Counted from the first letter of the stretch, positions 17,784-26,523 are shown. The stretch is 64,000 bases of DNA from Poriferisocius sp965200775 (GCA_965200775.1 OZ241383.1:1364001-1428000); one strand, 5' to 3'. The notes: generated by a model from the letters alone, not told the origin. Program-made: numbers and translations.

Positions 17784-18005
17784 CCTAACGTGAGTTGTTG
17801 GGGATGCCTCCGGGGTGGGTAGGACGGTTTCGGCGGGTGGTTCGATTTCGAGTTTGGCCTCGATCCGAGCCAACCGCTCGCCGTGCGTCCTCAGCTGGTC
17901 GTCCATCCGATCAAGCCGAGAGAAGAGCAAGCGGAAGTTCAACACGTACATCGACAGCAGCCCGGCAACCAGGACGCTGATGATTATGATGAGAGCAGTG
18001 TTCAT
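17424..18005 (-). CDS. Small membrane protein with coiled-coil motif, 3' part antisense to the operon
   Basis: Starts at ATG 18005 behind a good site (GGAGAG six bases upstream). The first 70 residues look real: one membrane helix (ALIIIISVLVAGLLSMYVLNF) followed by the heptad-like FSRLDRMDDQLRTHGERLARIEAKLE. Proteins of this form are small anchored coiled-coil proteins of unknown role. Beyond about residue 75 (from 17783 leftward) the frame runs entirely opposite the last operon gene and loses any such character. The natural end was therefore probably replaced when the island joined here. The true stop is uncertain. Confidence 0.45.
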   Translation of the reverse strand: MNTALIIIISVLVAGLLSMYVLNFRLLFSRLDRMDDQLRTHGERLARIEAKLEIEPPAETVLPTPEASPTTHVRLVATRLRKRLAGGVHQTRPVGEVQHVVMPELRNSLHCRRERNLGVGALAVGVLDVCAHDCRSRFRSVQHCESLDGMQDKFLPHRPRLQSMMYYLKRQRCAFAAGSFGDLIGYASTPPAT

Positions 18006-18133
18006 TGGTTTCTCTCCGTTTTGCCTAGCTCTTCGGGTGCTCCGCTGCTCAGCGCCGAAACGACTTGCCAGATTGCTTCTGCTGTCACGGTTGATGACCA
18101 CCTTCCCTTCGGTGGATTACACTGTAATATCAT
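18002..18133 (-). CDS. Putative 43-aa ORF coupled to the small membrane protein
   Basis: ATG at 18133, stop overlapping the next ATG by four bases (ATGA). The middle, WSSTVTAEAIWQVVSALSSGAPEELGKTE, looks like one amphipathic helix with a polar tail. There is no recognisable domain. The coupling to the membrane-protein start is the main argument for it. The palindrome at 18116-18128 lies within its first codons, which argues slightly against it. Confidence 0.3.
   Translation of the reverse strand: MILQCNPPKGRWSSTVTAEAIWQVVSALSSGAPEELGKTERNQ
18116..18128. promoter_or_regulatory. Perfect palindrome ATTACA-C-TGTAAT, candidate operator
   Basis: A 6+1+6 perfect inverted repeat between the small membrane-protein gene and the SDR gene, both on the minus strand. 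The AT-rich half-sites stand out in this GC-rich DNA and are the right size for a dimeric repressor. No regulator gene is adjacent. Confidence 0.4.
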
Positions 18134-18192
18134 GAAACCACCTGTCGTCAATAACTTTCCAACATTTCCAGGATGCTCGCCTCTCTCGGATT

Positions 18193-19038
18193 CTAGCCGG
18201 TGGCGACTGGGCAGTAGCCGCCGGGGTAGGGGGCAGTGCCGTCGAGGGTCATGACCGTGGCTCCCAGCTCGTCGAGCAGGGGGAGGCTGGCCAGGATCCG
18301 GCCACAGCAGTCGATGGGGCAGTCGCACAGCGCGACGGTGGCCTCCACCATGGCCTCCAGCGATTCGATCTGGTCGGGCCGTAGCTGCTTTCCCACTAGC
18401 ACGTCGGCTCCCTCCGACAGCACCGCGGCGGCCGGTTCGATGGTGTTGATGCGGATATTGCGTGGATGCAGCTCCACAGCCCATGCGCTGGTCATGCGGT
18501 TGAGGGCCGCTTTGGTGGTGCCGTAGAACCCGAACACCCCCTTCACCCCGTCGGCGGGGAACGGCGGGCCCTGGACCAGGTTGGCGGTGGCACTGGACAC
18601 GTTGACAATCCATCCCTCACCTGCGGCCTCCATGTCACCCATCACCGCCTCGGTGAGGTCGTGAGGGGCCAGCAGGTTGATCTCCAGCATGAGACGGCGG
18701 CGCTTCAGGGGGTAGCCCGCCATCGGCTGGTAGATGGCCGCAGCAGCGTTGTTGACCAGGATGTCGATGGGGCCCAGCGCTTCCCGGGCCTGGGGCACAA
18801 TGGAGGCACGGTCGGCGGCATCGGCCAGGTCGGCGGGGATGGCGACGTGGGCACCGGGATAAGCGTTGAGGGCGGCCAGGGTCTCGTTGAGCGAGCCGGG
18901 CAGGGTGGGGTGGGAGTCCACGGTTCGGGCGGTGATGGCTACGTTTGCTCCCTCGGCGGCCAGTCGCTTGGCGATGCCGGCGCCGATTCCCCGGCTGGCT
19001 CCGGTGACGACTGCGTTCTTGCCTTGGAATCTGTTCAC
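18193..19038 (-). CDS. SDR family oxidoreductase (intact copy)
   Basis: A 281-aa short-chain dehydrogenase with GTG start. It has VVTGASRGIGAGIAKRL, the structural motif NNAAAA, and the active-site block NVSSATANL with FYGTTKAALNRM (Tyr and Lys). The C-terminal extension is unusual: CDCPIDCCGRILASLP and a terminal TAPYPGGYCPVATG. A copy of its 3' part, with 275 bp deleted, lies at 9335-9417. The start is only 22 bases from the divergent selenoperoxiredoxin start, so the two share a promoter region. Substrate unknown. Confidence 0.86.
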   Translation of the reverse strand: MNRFQGKNAVVTGASRGIGAGIAKRLAAEGANVAITARTVDSHPTLPGSLNETLAALNAYPGAHVAIPADLADAADRASIVPQAREALGPIDILVNNAAAAIYQPMAGYPLKRRRLMLEINLLAPHDLTEAVMGDMEAAGEGWIVNVSSATANLVQGPPFPADGVKGVFGFYGTTKAALNRMTSAWAVELHPRNIRINTIEPAAAVLSEGADVLVGKQLRPDQIESLEAMVEATVALCDCPIDCCGRILASLPLLDELGATVMTLDGTAPYPGGYCPVATG

Positions 19039-19060
19039 GGGGGCAGCTTAGGGTCATGGC

Positions 19061-19531
19061 ATGTTGACTGAAGGAACAGAGGCGCCGGATTTCACCGCGC
19101 CGGATCAAGACGGCGTGGATCTGTCACTGACGGATCTGCGGGGCAAGTGGGTGGCATTCTGGTGGTACCCGAAGGCGTCAACCCAGGGTTGAACCACCCA
19201 GGGACAGGGATTCCGTGACCGAATCCCCCAGTTTGAAGCGCTCAACGCCGTGGTGGTGGGAGCATCATTCGACTCCGTGGAGGAACAGAAGGCCTTTGTC
19301 GACGGCGAGAACTTCCCGTTCCGGTTGATCTCCGACCCCGACCATACTGTCGGCCGGGACTACGACGCTGAGCGGGCCGAGGGTGAAGACTACTACGAGT
19401 ACGGCCTACCCCGCCGCATCAGCTACCTGATCTCACCCAGCGGGGTGGTGGCCAAGGCTTACGACCTCGAAGGCCAGGACTTGTCCCTGCACGCCGCTGT
19501 GATACTGGCCGACATCGAGGCGCTGGCCTAG
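19061..19531 (+). CDS. Peroxiredoxin (BCP/PrxQ-like) with selenocysteine at an in-frame TGA
   Basis: From ATG 19061 (AGGG seven bases upstream) the frame encodes a 156-aa thioredoxin-fold peroxiredoxin: GTEAPDFTAPDQDG, VAFWWYPKASTQG, TGA (19190-19192), TTQGQGFRDRIPQF, and then SYLISPSGVVAKAY. In BCP-type peroxiredoxins this motif is YPKAxTPGCTxQ, so the TGA falls exactly on the peroxidatic Cys (residue 44). The coding likeness is equally strong on both sides. The rest of the protein contains no Cys, so without decoding it would lack any redox residue. A perfect hairpin follows at the spacing of a bacterial SECIS. Such enzymes reduce hydroperoxides. Standard annotation would call only the 93 residues from 19250. 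Confidence 0.82.
19207..19227 (+). promoter_or_regulatory. Candidate bacterial SECIS hairpin of the peroxiredoxin gene
   Basis: GGGATTC (19207-19213) pairs perfectly with GAATCCC (19221-19227) around the seven-base loop CGTGACC. The loop starts 21 bases after the TGA at 19190-19192, and its second base is G. Known bacterial SECIS elements lie within about 16-37 bases of the UGA and have a G in the first two loop positions, so this fits. Confidence 0.65.
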
Positions 19532-19565
19532 CGCACCGGAGCCGAGCCGGCAGTTGCCGCCCGGA

Positions 19566-20507
19566 TCAGAACTCGATAACCCAGCGGCCTCGGGAGCCGC
19601 CCGCTTCCAGCCGGGCGTGGGCTTCGGATGCGTTCTCCATCGGGACCGTCCCCGCTACCCGTAGGGTCACCTGGCCGTCCTCGGTCTGCCGGCGCAGCCG
19701 GTCGAGGCGGGCCTGTTCGGTGGCGTAGTTGAACACCCATGTGGTGTGGAACTCGATTCCCCGTTCCCCGTTGCCCTGCCATCCCCGGACCGAGGCGAAA
19801 CCTCCGCCGTCGCGCACAGCGGGCACCAGCTGTTCGAGCTGCAGCGACCCGTCGGCCAGCCCGTCCACGCCGTCGGGGGCGTGCTCCAGAATCCGATCGG
19901 CCACATCGTCTCCCCGGCGCACCACCACGTCGGCACCAAGCGAGGTCACCAACTCCTCGTCCGATTGCGAGGCGTCGGCGATCACCCGCAGGCCGTCGGC
20001 TTTGGCCAACTGCACCACATAGCCGCCGTAGCAGCCCGCCGACCCGGTCACGGCCAGGGTTTGTCCCGGCTGCAGGGCGAGCTGGTCGAGGCTGAGCCGG
20101 GCGGTGAGGCCGTTCATGGGCAGGGTGGCGGCTTCGACAAGCGTTGCGTTGGCCGGTATGGCCGCCACCGACCCCGCCGGCACCACCACGTGTTCCGAGT
20201 AGGCCCCACGAGAGCCGCGGGGCACGACGATGGCCATGACCTGGTCGCCCACGTTCAGGTTGGTATCGACGCCGTCGCCGATCTGATCCAGCACCCCGGC
20301 GGCGTCCATGCCCGGTACATAGGGTGGTGGGCCGATCTTGGCCAGATCGGCCGCTCGCAGGCCCGACCGGGTGATTGTGTCGGTGGGGCTCACCGCGGCG
20401 GCCCGCACCCGGATCCGCATCTCGCCGGGCCCGGCCTCCGGGGTGGGCAACTCCACCACGGTCAGGGCCTCGGGGCCGCCGAACTCAACTACACCTACTG
20501 CACGCAT
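19566..20507 (-). CDS. NADP-dependent MDR-family oxidoreductase (quinone reductase-like)
   Basis: A 313-aa medium-chain dehydrogenase without structural zinc. The N-terminal GroES-like domain reads MRAVGVVEFGGPEALTVVE and AAAVSPTDTITRSG. The NADP-binding region is TLAVTGSAGCYGGYVVQLAKADG (AxGxxG type), and the C-terminus ends GGSRGRWVIEF. The Cys residues that bind zinc in true alcohol dehydrogenases are missing, as in zeta-crystallin-like quinone reductases. It is convergent with the selenoperoxiredoxin, with 34 bases between stops. It probably reduces quinones or enones. Confidence 0.82.
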   Translation of the reverse strand: MRAVGVVEFGGPEALTVVELPTPEAGPGEMRIRVRAAAVSPTDTITRSGLRAADLAKIGPPPYVPGMDAAGVLDQIGDGVDTNLNVGDQVMAIVVPRGSRGAYSEHVVVPAGSVAAIPANATLVEAATLPMNGLTARLSLDQLALQPGQTLAVTGSAGCYGGYVVQLAKADGLRVIADASQSDEELVTSLGADVVVRRGDDVADRILEHAPDGVDGLADGSLQLEQLVPAVRDGGGFASVRGWQGNGERGIEFHTTWVFNYATEQARLDRLRRQTEDGQVTLRVAGTVPMENASEAHARLEAGGSRGRWVIEF

Positions 20508-20599
20508 GGCCCAGAGCCTACGGCCTCAGCCTGCGCGGGCGAACACCACCGCCAGGCACCCAGGACATTCCCGACAAAGTTCGAGTAGCTGCCCTAGCT

Positions 20600-22081
20600 C
20601 TACTTGGACAGCCAGCTAAGGGTTTGTATCTCGCTGTAGGCGTGGAGGCCGAAAACCCCGCGGTCGCGGCCCACACCGCTCATCTTGAAGCCGCCGAACG
20701 GGGCGTGCATGTGGGGTTGCACCGAGTTGAGGCCGACGTTGCCCGACTCGATGCGCCTCCCGATCTCGAACGCCCGGGCGGTGCTCCCCGCGTACACGTA
20801 GCTGAACAGGCCGTAGTCGCAGTTGTTGGCCAGCTCCACGGCGTGGTCGTCGTCGTCGTGGGCCAGTACCACCACCACCGGCCCAAAAATCTCCTCCTGC
20901 ACGACGTGCATGTCCGGGGTGCAGTCCACCAGCAGCGTGGGGGCCACGAAGTATCCGTCCCGGTCGGGCCGCTCCCCGCCGCACAGCATGGTGGCCCCGC
21001 CGGCAACCCCGTCGGATATGAACTGCTCCACCCGGTCGCGGTGAACCTCGGTGATCACCGGGCCCACGATGGTGTCGCGATCGAGGGCGTCGCCTACGGT
21101 GAGCATTCCGGCCACCGCGGTCAGCTTGTCAACCACCTCGTCGTAGCGCGACCGGTGGACGATTACCCGGGTGGGCGCGGTGCAGATCTGGCCGCTGTGG
21201 AATCCCCACACCGTGGCGATGGCCCCCACCGCGGCATCCACATCGCAGTCGTCGGTGAGGACGCAGGCACCCTTGCCGCCCAGCTCCATGAGCAGACGCT
21301 TCATCGTCGCTCCACCGGCTTCCATGATCTTGGCCCCCACCATCGAGGAGCCGGTGAAGCTGATCATGTTCACGTCGCGGGACTCAACCAGCGCCGCTCC
21401 CGACGCCGCTCCCGAACCGGTCACGATGTTGATGACCCCGGGTGGGAATCCGGCATCCTCGATGACCTGGCCCAGCTTTATCATGGCCAGCGGATCCTGG
21501 GGAGCGGGCTTGATGACCACCGTGTTGCCCATAGCCAGGGCGGGGGCGATCTTGCCGGCCACATTGGTGAGCGGGAAGTTGTAGGGGGTGATGCAGGCCA
21601 CCACTCCCACCGGCTGGCGGATGACCTGGGCCCCGGCCAGCCCGGCCGGCCCCAGCGGGTTGGCGGCCACCGGGTACGGCTCCATGGGCTCATCCACGTT
21701 CACCGGGGTCTGGTAGTAGCGGAACCGCTCGATGCATACCGGCACCTGCATGGCCTCGGTCACGTTGATGGTGGCCCCGGTCTCGCCCTGGACCAAACCC
21801 ACCAGCTCCCCCACCTGTTCGGCGAGCAGCTCGGCAGTGCGGCCCAGAAGAGCGCACCGTTCGGCCATCGGCGTATCCCGCCATCCGGGCAGGGCGGCCT
21901 TGGCTGCGGCAGCGGCATCGGCCACCTGCGAGGTGGAGGCCTCGGGAGCGTGTCCGATCACCCGGGTGGTGTTGGGATCAACAATCTCGTAGGTGCCCGA
22001 CTCGGGGACCACCCACTCCCCCCCGATGAGAAGGCGGTACTCCTCATCAACGTTCAGCGGTTCCAGCTCCACCAGTGCCAT
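20600..22081 (-). CDS. Aldehyde dehydrogenase family protein
   Basis: A full-length 493-aa NAD(P)-dependent aldehyde dehydrogenase. Blocks in order: ACITPYNFPLTNVAGKIAPALAMGNTVVIKPAPQDPLA, SFTGSSMVG, the general-base Glu in MELGGKGACVLT, the catalytic Cys in HSGQICTAPTRVI, and EEIFGPVVVVLAHDD. The final FGGFKMSGVGRDRGVFGL is typical. It oxidises aldehydes to acids in the cytoplasm; its position next to amidohydrolases and acyl-CoA enzymes suggests a catabolic pathway. The specific aldehyde is unknown. Confidence 0.9.
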   Translation of the reverse strand: MALVELEPLNVDEEYRLLIGGEWVVPESGTYEIVDPNTTRVIGHAPEASTSQVADAAAAAKAALPGWRDTPMAERCALLGRTAELLAEQVGELVGLVQGETGATINVTEAMQVPVCIERFRYYQTPVNVDEPMEPYPVAANPLGPAGLAGAQVIRQPVGVVACITPYNFPLTNVAGKIAPALAMGNTVVIKPAPQDPLAMIKLGQVIEDAGFPPGVINIVTGSGAASGAALVESRDVNMISFTGSSMVGAKIMEAGGATMKRLLMELGGKGACVLTDDCDVDAAVGAIATVWGFHSGQICTAPTRVIVHRSRYDEVVDKLTAVAGMLTVGDALDRDTIVGPVITEVHRDRVEQFISDGVAGGATMLCGGERPDRDGYFVAPTLLVDCTPDMHVVQEEIFGPVVVVLAHDDDDHAVELANNCDYGLFSYVYAGSTARAFEIGRRIESGNVGLNSVQPHMHAPFGGFKMSGVGRDRGVFGLHAYSEIQTLSWLSK

Positions 22082-22179
22082 GGGTCACTCCCCCTGTTTG
22101 TGCTTGCTCTGTGGGTGTTTACCCTGTCTGCGTTTGCCCGGCCCGGGCCGGGCCCTTTCGCAGAGAGTCCTACTCGGTG

Positions 22180-23400
22180 TCAGGCAGCGATGCCGAACTT
22201 CTCCAGGTCGTACAGCTCGATGGCGTTGCCCCGGAGCAACTTGTAGGCCTCCTCGTCGTTGAGCCCGGCCTCGGTCACGATCCTGGTGGCCACGTCCTTG
22301 GTGTGGGGGAAGGTGGAGTCGGCGTGTGGGTAATCCACCTCGAAGGTGATCTGGTCCATGCCGATGAGGTCACGGTTTCGCAGCCCCACCGAGTCATCGA
22401 ACATGCACCCCCATACGTGGCCGGCGATGTACGACGACGGGGGGTTGGGCAGGTTGATGCCGAACTCGCCGTTGTCGTCGTTGATCCGCTCCTCCCACAG
22501 CTTGTCCATGCGCTCGATCACATAGGGCATCCACCCCACCTGGCCCTCGCTGTAGGCCACCCGCAGGCCGGGGTACCGCTCGAAAACACCCGACAGCACG
22601 TAGTCGCACATCGAGCCCATGGCGTTGCTGAAGGTGATGGTGGAACTCACCGCGAACGGAGCATCCGGCGAGGTGGACGGCATCTTGGACGACGATCCGA
22701 TGTGCATGTTCACCACCGTGCCCGTCTCCTCGCAGGCGGCGAAGAACGGCTCCCAGAACCGGCTGGGATGGTGGATGGACGGAAGCCCCAGGTGGTAGGG
22801 GTTCTCGGAGAAGGCCACCGCGTAGCTTCCCTTGGCCGCGCACCGGTGAATCTCCTCGGCGGCCAGGTGGGCGTCCCACAGCGGAATGATGGTCAGCGGG
22901 ATCAGCTTTCCCCGACCGTCACCAGCGCACCACTCGTCGATCATCCAGTCGTTGTAGGCCTTCACGCACAACAGGGCCAGCTCCTTGTCCTCCCGCTCGT
23001 GGAAGGTCTGGCCGCAGAACCGGGGCAGCACGTTGGGGAAGCAGATGGATGCGTCCACGTGGTTGGCTTCCATGTCCTCAAGGCGTTCCTTCTGCTTCCA
23101 GCACCCGGGCAGGATCTCGTCGAAGGTGACCGGGGTGTTGGTGAGGGGCTCGAAGCCGATGGCCGCCGACAGCTTCGGGAACGGGTACACCAAGTCGTCG
23201 TAGAGCCACCAGTCGCCCCACGTGCCGTCGGACACCCCCTTCTCGTAGCTGAACACCCCGCCCTCGAAGTGGAACTTGGCCTTGTCGCGCTCCACCCGGG
23301 GGCACCGGTCGTGATACTTGCGGGGAAGCCGCTCGATCCAAAGGTCGGGGGGTTCGACCACATGGTCGTCCACGGAGATAATGCGGGGGATCTCAGCCAT
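22180..23400 (-). CDS. Amidohydrolase family protein (amidohydrolase_2 type)
   Basis: A 406-aa TIM-barrel metal-dependent hydrolase. The metal motif near the N-terminus is SVDDHVVEP (DxH rather than HxH). ICFPNVLPRFCGQ, a central HIGSSSKMPST, FERYPGLRVAYSEGQVGWMPYVIERMD and FEVDYPHADSTFPHT complete the family signature. Relatives include decarboxylases and hydrolases of cyclic or aromatic acids, and the exact activity cannot be told. It is divergent from the D-aminoacylase-like gene at 23473, with 72 bases between starts. Confidence 0.85.
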   Translation of the reverse strand: MAEIPRIISVDDHVVEPPDLWIERLPRKYHDRCPRVERDKAKFHFEGGVFSYEKGVSDGTWGDWWLYDDLVYPFPKLSAAIGFEPLTNTPVTFDEILPGCWKQKERLEDMEANHVDASICFPNVLPRFCGQTFHEREDKELALLCVKAYNDWMIDEWCAGDGRGKLIPLTIIPLWDAHLAAEEIHRCAAKGSYAVAFSENPYHLGLPSIHHPSRFWEPFFAACEETGTVVNMHIGSSSKMPSTSPDAPFAVSSTITFSNAMGSMCDYVLSGVFERYPGLRVAYSEGQVGWMPYVIERMDKLWEERINDDNGEFGINLPNPPSSYIAGHVWGCMFDDSVGLRNRDLIGMDQITFEVDYPHADSTFPHTKDVATRIVTEAGLNDEEAYKLLRGNAIELYDLEKFGIAA

Positions 23401-23472
23401 GGGCAGGAAGCTTACAGAGCGTTTGGCCTAGATTATTCACCGAGCACGTAGAACGTGGAGAAGAGGCAAATC

Positions 23473-25191
23473 ATGTTCGACACCATCATCAAGAGCGGCG
23501 ACATCGTTGACGGTACCGGTGGTGGCCGGTACCGGGCCGACCTCGGCCTTCAGGACGGCCGGATTGCCTCCATCGGCGATCTGAGCGGGTCCGAGGCCGC
23601 AGCCACCGTTGATGCCTCCGGCAAGGTGGTGTGTCCCGGGTTCATTGACGTCCACACCCACCTCGACGCCCAGGTGTTTTGGGACACCACGCTCAGCCCT
23701 TCGCCCCTGCACGGGGTGACCAGCGTGATCGGGGGCAACTGCGGGTTCACCATCGCTCCTCTCACCGACAACCCAGGCGACGGCGAGTACCTGATGCAGA
23801 TGCTGGCCCGGGTGGAGGGGATGCCCCTGGAGTCGTTGCAGGAGGGGGTGCCGTGGAACTGGCGCTCCACCGCCGAATACTTCGACGCCTTCGACGGCTC
23901 CCTGTCGATCAACACCGCTTTCAAGGTGGGACACTCGGCGCTGCGCCGGGTGGTGATGGGCCCCGACTGTGTGAAGCGGGAGTCCACCCCCGAGGAGCTG
24001 GCTAGGATGCAGGACTTGCTCCGGGCCGGATTGGAGGCAGGGGCGTTGGGGTTCTCCTCCTCGTGGGCCCGCACCCACAACGACCCCTTCGGCAACATGG
24101 TGCCCAGCCGGTACGCCAGTCGGGACGAGCTGGTGGAGCTGGCCAGGGTTTGCTCGGAGTTCGAGGGCACCTCGCTGGAGCTGATCCCCTGCGTCGGGCC
24201 GTTCGACGACGACGCCATTTCGCTGATGACCGACATGTCGGTGGCGGGCCAAACCCAGCTCAACTGGAACGTGATGTCGGTGTCGGAGGGCAACCTGGAG
24301 GAGTGCTACGCCAAGCTCCGGGCCGGTGACCACGCCCGTGCCCACGGCGGCAAGGTGGTGGCTCTCACCGTTCCGATGGCCTTTTCCGTGCGGCTCAGCA
24401 TGGCCGGTGGGTTCGTGCTCGACGCCCTGCCCGAGTGGGAGGGTGCCATGCTGGCCCCGCCCGCCGAGAAGATGGCCCTTTTGGCCGACCAGACCGAGCG
24501 TGACCGTCTCTACGACCTTTCCCAGCAGCCCGGTCCCCTCAAGGGGCTGGCCGACTGGTCCACCAAGATCATCTTCGACACCTTCGCTCCCGAGAACAAG
24601 CAGTACGAGGGGCGCTTGGTGGGTCAGATCGCCGAGGACGAAGGCAAGACACCGTTCGACGCGCTGTGCGACATCGTGGTGGCCGACGAGCTGAAGACGT
24701 CGTTCGGAACCCCGCCGCCGGTTTCGTCGGACGAGGACTGGAAGGCCCGCATGGAGATCTGGCGGGACGGGCGAGCCGTGATCGGCGCTTCCGACGCCGG
24801 TGCCCACCTCGACCTGTTCATGACCGCCAACTACACCACGTCCATGCTGGGCCAGTGCATGAGGGAGCGGAGCCTCATCTCGGTGGAGGAGGCCGTGCAT
24901 CTGTTGACCGACGTTCAGGCTCGGCTGTACGGGTTACGGGAACGGGGCCAACTTCAAGAAGGCTGGCACGGCGACGTAGTGGTGATGGACGAGAATCGGG
25001 TGGGAGCCCGGCCCCTCACTACCGTGGCCGACCTGCCGGCCGGTGCCCCTCGCCTCTACGGGGAGGCCGACGGCATCGACCACGTGTTCTGCAACGGGGT
25101 CGAGATCGTCAGGGAGGGTAGTTTCACCGACTCCCGTCCCGGCAAGCACCTCCGCAGCGGCAGCGACACCGAAAGGGTTGATCTGTCCTAG
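23473..25191 (+). CDS. N-acyl-D-amino-acid deacylase-like amidohydrolase
   Basis: A 572-aa amidohydrolase_3 protein. MFDTIIKSGDIVDGTGGGRYRADLGL is the usual start. The metal site begins at GFIDVHTHLDAQVFWD, followed by GVTSVIGGNCGFTIAPL. The C-terminal GASDAGAHLDLFM supplies the catalytic Asp, and EEAVHLLTDVQARLYGL closes the barrel. D-aminoacylases of this family hydrolyse N-acyl-D-amino acids, but substrate range is wide. ATG 23473 is chosen over the GTG at 23455 because AGAAGAGG lies just upstream of the ATG. Confidence 0.86.
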   Translation: MFDTIIKSGDIVDGTGGGRYRADLGLQDGRIASIGDLSGSEAAATVDASGKVVCPGFIDVHTHLDAQVFWDTTLSPSPLHGVTSVIGGNCGFTIAPLTDNPGDGEYLMQMLARVEGMPLESLQEGVPWNWRSTAEYFDAFDGSLSINTAFKVGHSALRRVVMGPDCVKRESTPEELARMQDLLRAGLEAGALGFSSSWARTHNDPFGNMVPSRYASRDELVELARVCSEFEGTSLELIPCVGPFDDDAISLMTDMSVAGQTQLNWNVMSVSEGNLEECYAKLRAGDHARAHGGKVVALTVPMAFSVRLSMAGGFVLDALPEWEGAMLAPPAEKMALLADQTERDRLYDLSQQPGPLKGLADWSTKIIFDTFAPENKQYEGRLVGQIAEDEGKTPFDALCDIVVADELKTSFGTPPPVSSDEDWKARMEIWRDGRAVIGASDAGAHLDLFMTANYTTSMLGQCMRERSLISVEEAVHLLTDVQARLYGLRERGQLQEGWHGDVVVMDENRVGARPLTTVADLPAGAPRLYGEADGIDHVFCNGVEIVREGSFTDSRPGKHLRSGSDTERVDLS

Positions 25192-25275
25192 AGTCGATCC
25201 GTCCCGGAGCCGATCATTCCCAGAGTCGACCCGCCCCTGGATCGGCCTGTCTTCAACCAACCAACAGGAGCCACC

Positions 25276-26478
25276 ATGTCCGAAGCAGTAATCGTCGCCA
25301 CCTCTCGTACCCCCATCGGGCGAGCGGTCAAAGGATCGCTGGTCGATGTCCGGCCCGACGACATGTCGGCCTTCATCATCGATGACGTGCTCGGCAAGGT
25401 TCCGCAGGTGGACGGGTCGGAGGTGGAGGATGTGATCTGGGGCTGCGCTCAGCCTGCCGGTGAGGCCGGCTACAACATCGCCCGTCTGTCCGGGCTGCTG
25501 GCTGGGCTCGACGTGCCCGGCGTGACCGTCAACCGCTACTGCTCGTCGTCGCTGCAGACCATCCGCATGGCCGCTCACGCTGTGCGGGCCGGCGAGGGCG
25601 ACGTGTTCGTGGCAGGCGGGGTGGAGTGCGTGAGCCGGTTCGCCGCCGGAGCTGCCGACAGGGGCGGCAAGAACGAGCGGTTCGCCGAGGCCGAGGCTCG
25701 TTCGGCGGAGCGAAGCGGGGATGGCACGCCGGCGTGGTCGCCCCCCGAGGGCCTGCCCGACGTCTACATCGCCATGGGCCAGACGGCCGAGAACGTGGCC
25801 CAAACCTGGAAGGTGAGCCGGGAACGCCAGGACGAGTTCGGGGTTATGTCGCAGAATCGGGCCGAGGCCGCCCAGGAGCGGGGGTTCTTCGAGCGGGAGC
25901 TCACCCCGTACCCGCTGGCCGACGGCACTTTGGTGAGCACCGATGACGGCATCCGGCCCGGGACGGTGATCGAGAAGGTGTCCCAGCTGAAGCCGGTGTT
26001 CCGCCCCGACGGGACGGTGACCGCCGGTAACGCCTGCCCGCTGAACGACGGGGCCGCGGCGGTGGTGGTGATGAGCGACACCAGAGCTGCTGAGCTGGGG
26101 GTGAAGCCGTTGGCCCGGATCGTGGCGTCGGCGGTGGCGGCGGTGAACCCCGAGATCATGGGGCTCGGCCCCATTCCGGCCATAACCCGGGTTTTGGAAC
26201 GGGCCGGAATGACCATCGACGACATCGACCTGGTGGAGATCAACGAGGCGTTCGCCGCTCAGGTGATCCCCAGCGCCGACGAGCTGGGCATCGACTACGA
26301 CAAGCTGAACGTGAACGGCGGGGCCATCGCCCTGGGCCATCCCTTCGGAATGACCGGTGCCCGCATCATGGGCACCTTGCTGAACGGCCTGGAGGATGCC
26401 GGCAAGACTCTAGGCATCGAGAGCATGTGTGTGGGCGGCGGCCAGGGCATGGCCATGATCGTGGAGCGCCTGAACTGA
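25276..26478 (+). CDS. Acetyl-CoA acetyltransferase (thiolase)
   Basis: A 400-aa thiolase with all catalytic residues in place. The nucleophilic Cys is in VNRYCSSSLQTIRMAAHAV, and VEINEAFAAQ carries the NEAF motif. The His is in NGGAIALGHPFGMTGARI and the second Cys in ESMCVGGGQGMAM. It cleaves 3-ketoacyl-CoA to acetyl-CoA or runs in reverse. ATG 25276 is preceded by AGGAG. It follows the D-aminoacylase-like gene after 84 bases and heads the crotonase genes further along, consistent with beta-oxidation. Confidence 0.92.
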   Translation: MSEAVIVATSRTPIGRAVKGSLVDVRPDDMSAFIIDDVLGKVPQVDGSEVEDVIWGCAQPAGEAGYNIARLSGLLAGLDVPGVTVNRYCSSSLQTIRMAAHAVRAGEGDVFVAGGVECVSRFAAGAADRGGKNERFAEAEARSAERSGDGTPAWSPPEGLPDVYIAMGQTAENVAQTWKVSRERQDEFGVMSQNRAEAAQERGFFERELTPYPLADGTLVSTDDGIRPGTVIEKVSQLKPVFRPDGTVTAGNACPLNDGAAAVVVMSDTRAAELGVKPLARIVASAVAAVNPEIMGLGPIPAITRVLERAGMTIDDIDLVEINEAFAAQVIPSADELGIDYDKLNVNGGAIALGHPFGMTGARIMGTLLNGLEDAGKTLGIESMCVGGGQGMAMIVERLN

Positions 26479-26523
26479 CTTAGCCCGATTGAATGGGTCG
26501 AGGCTAGTTGGTTTCGGCCTCGG

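Noticed and set aside
20375..22246. Plus-strand frame of 623 codons
   Set aside because: Antisense to the aldehyde dehydrogenase and part of the MDR gene, both with full catalytic motifs; its composition is that of a shadow frame.
26500..26520. Terminator between the thiolase and the SelW-like gene
   Set aside because: CGAGGC and GCCTCG can pair, but only six base pairs with a long loop and no T-run.
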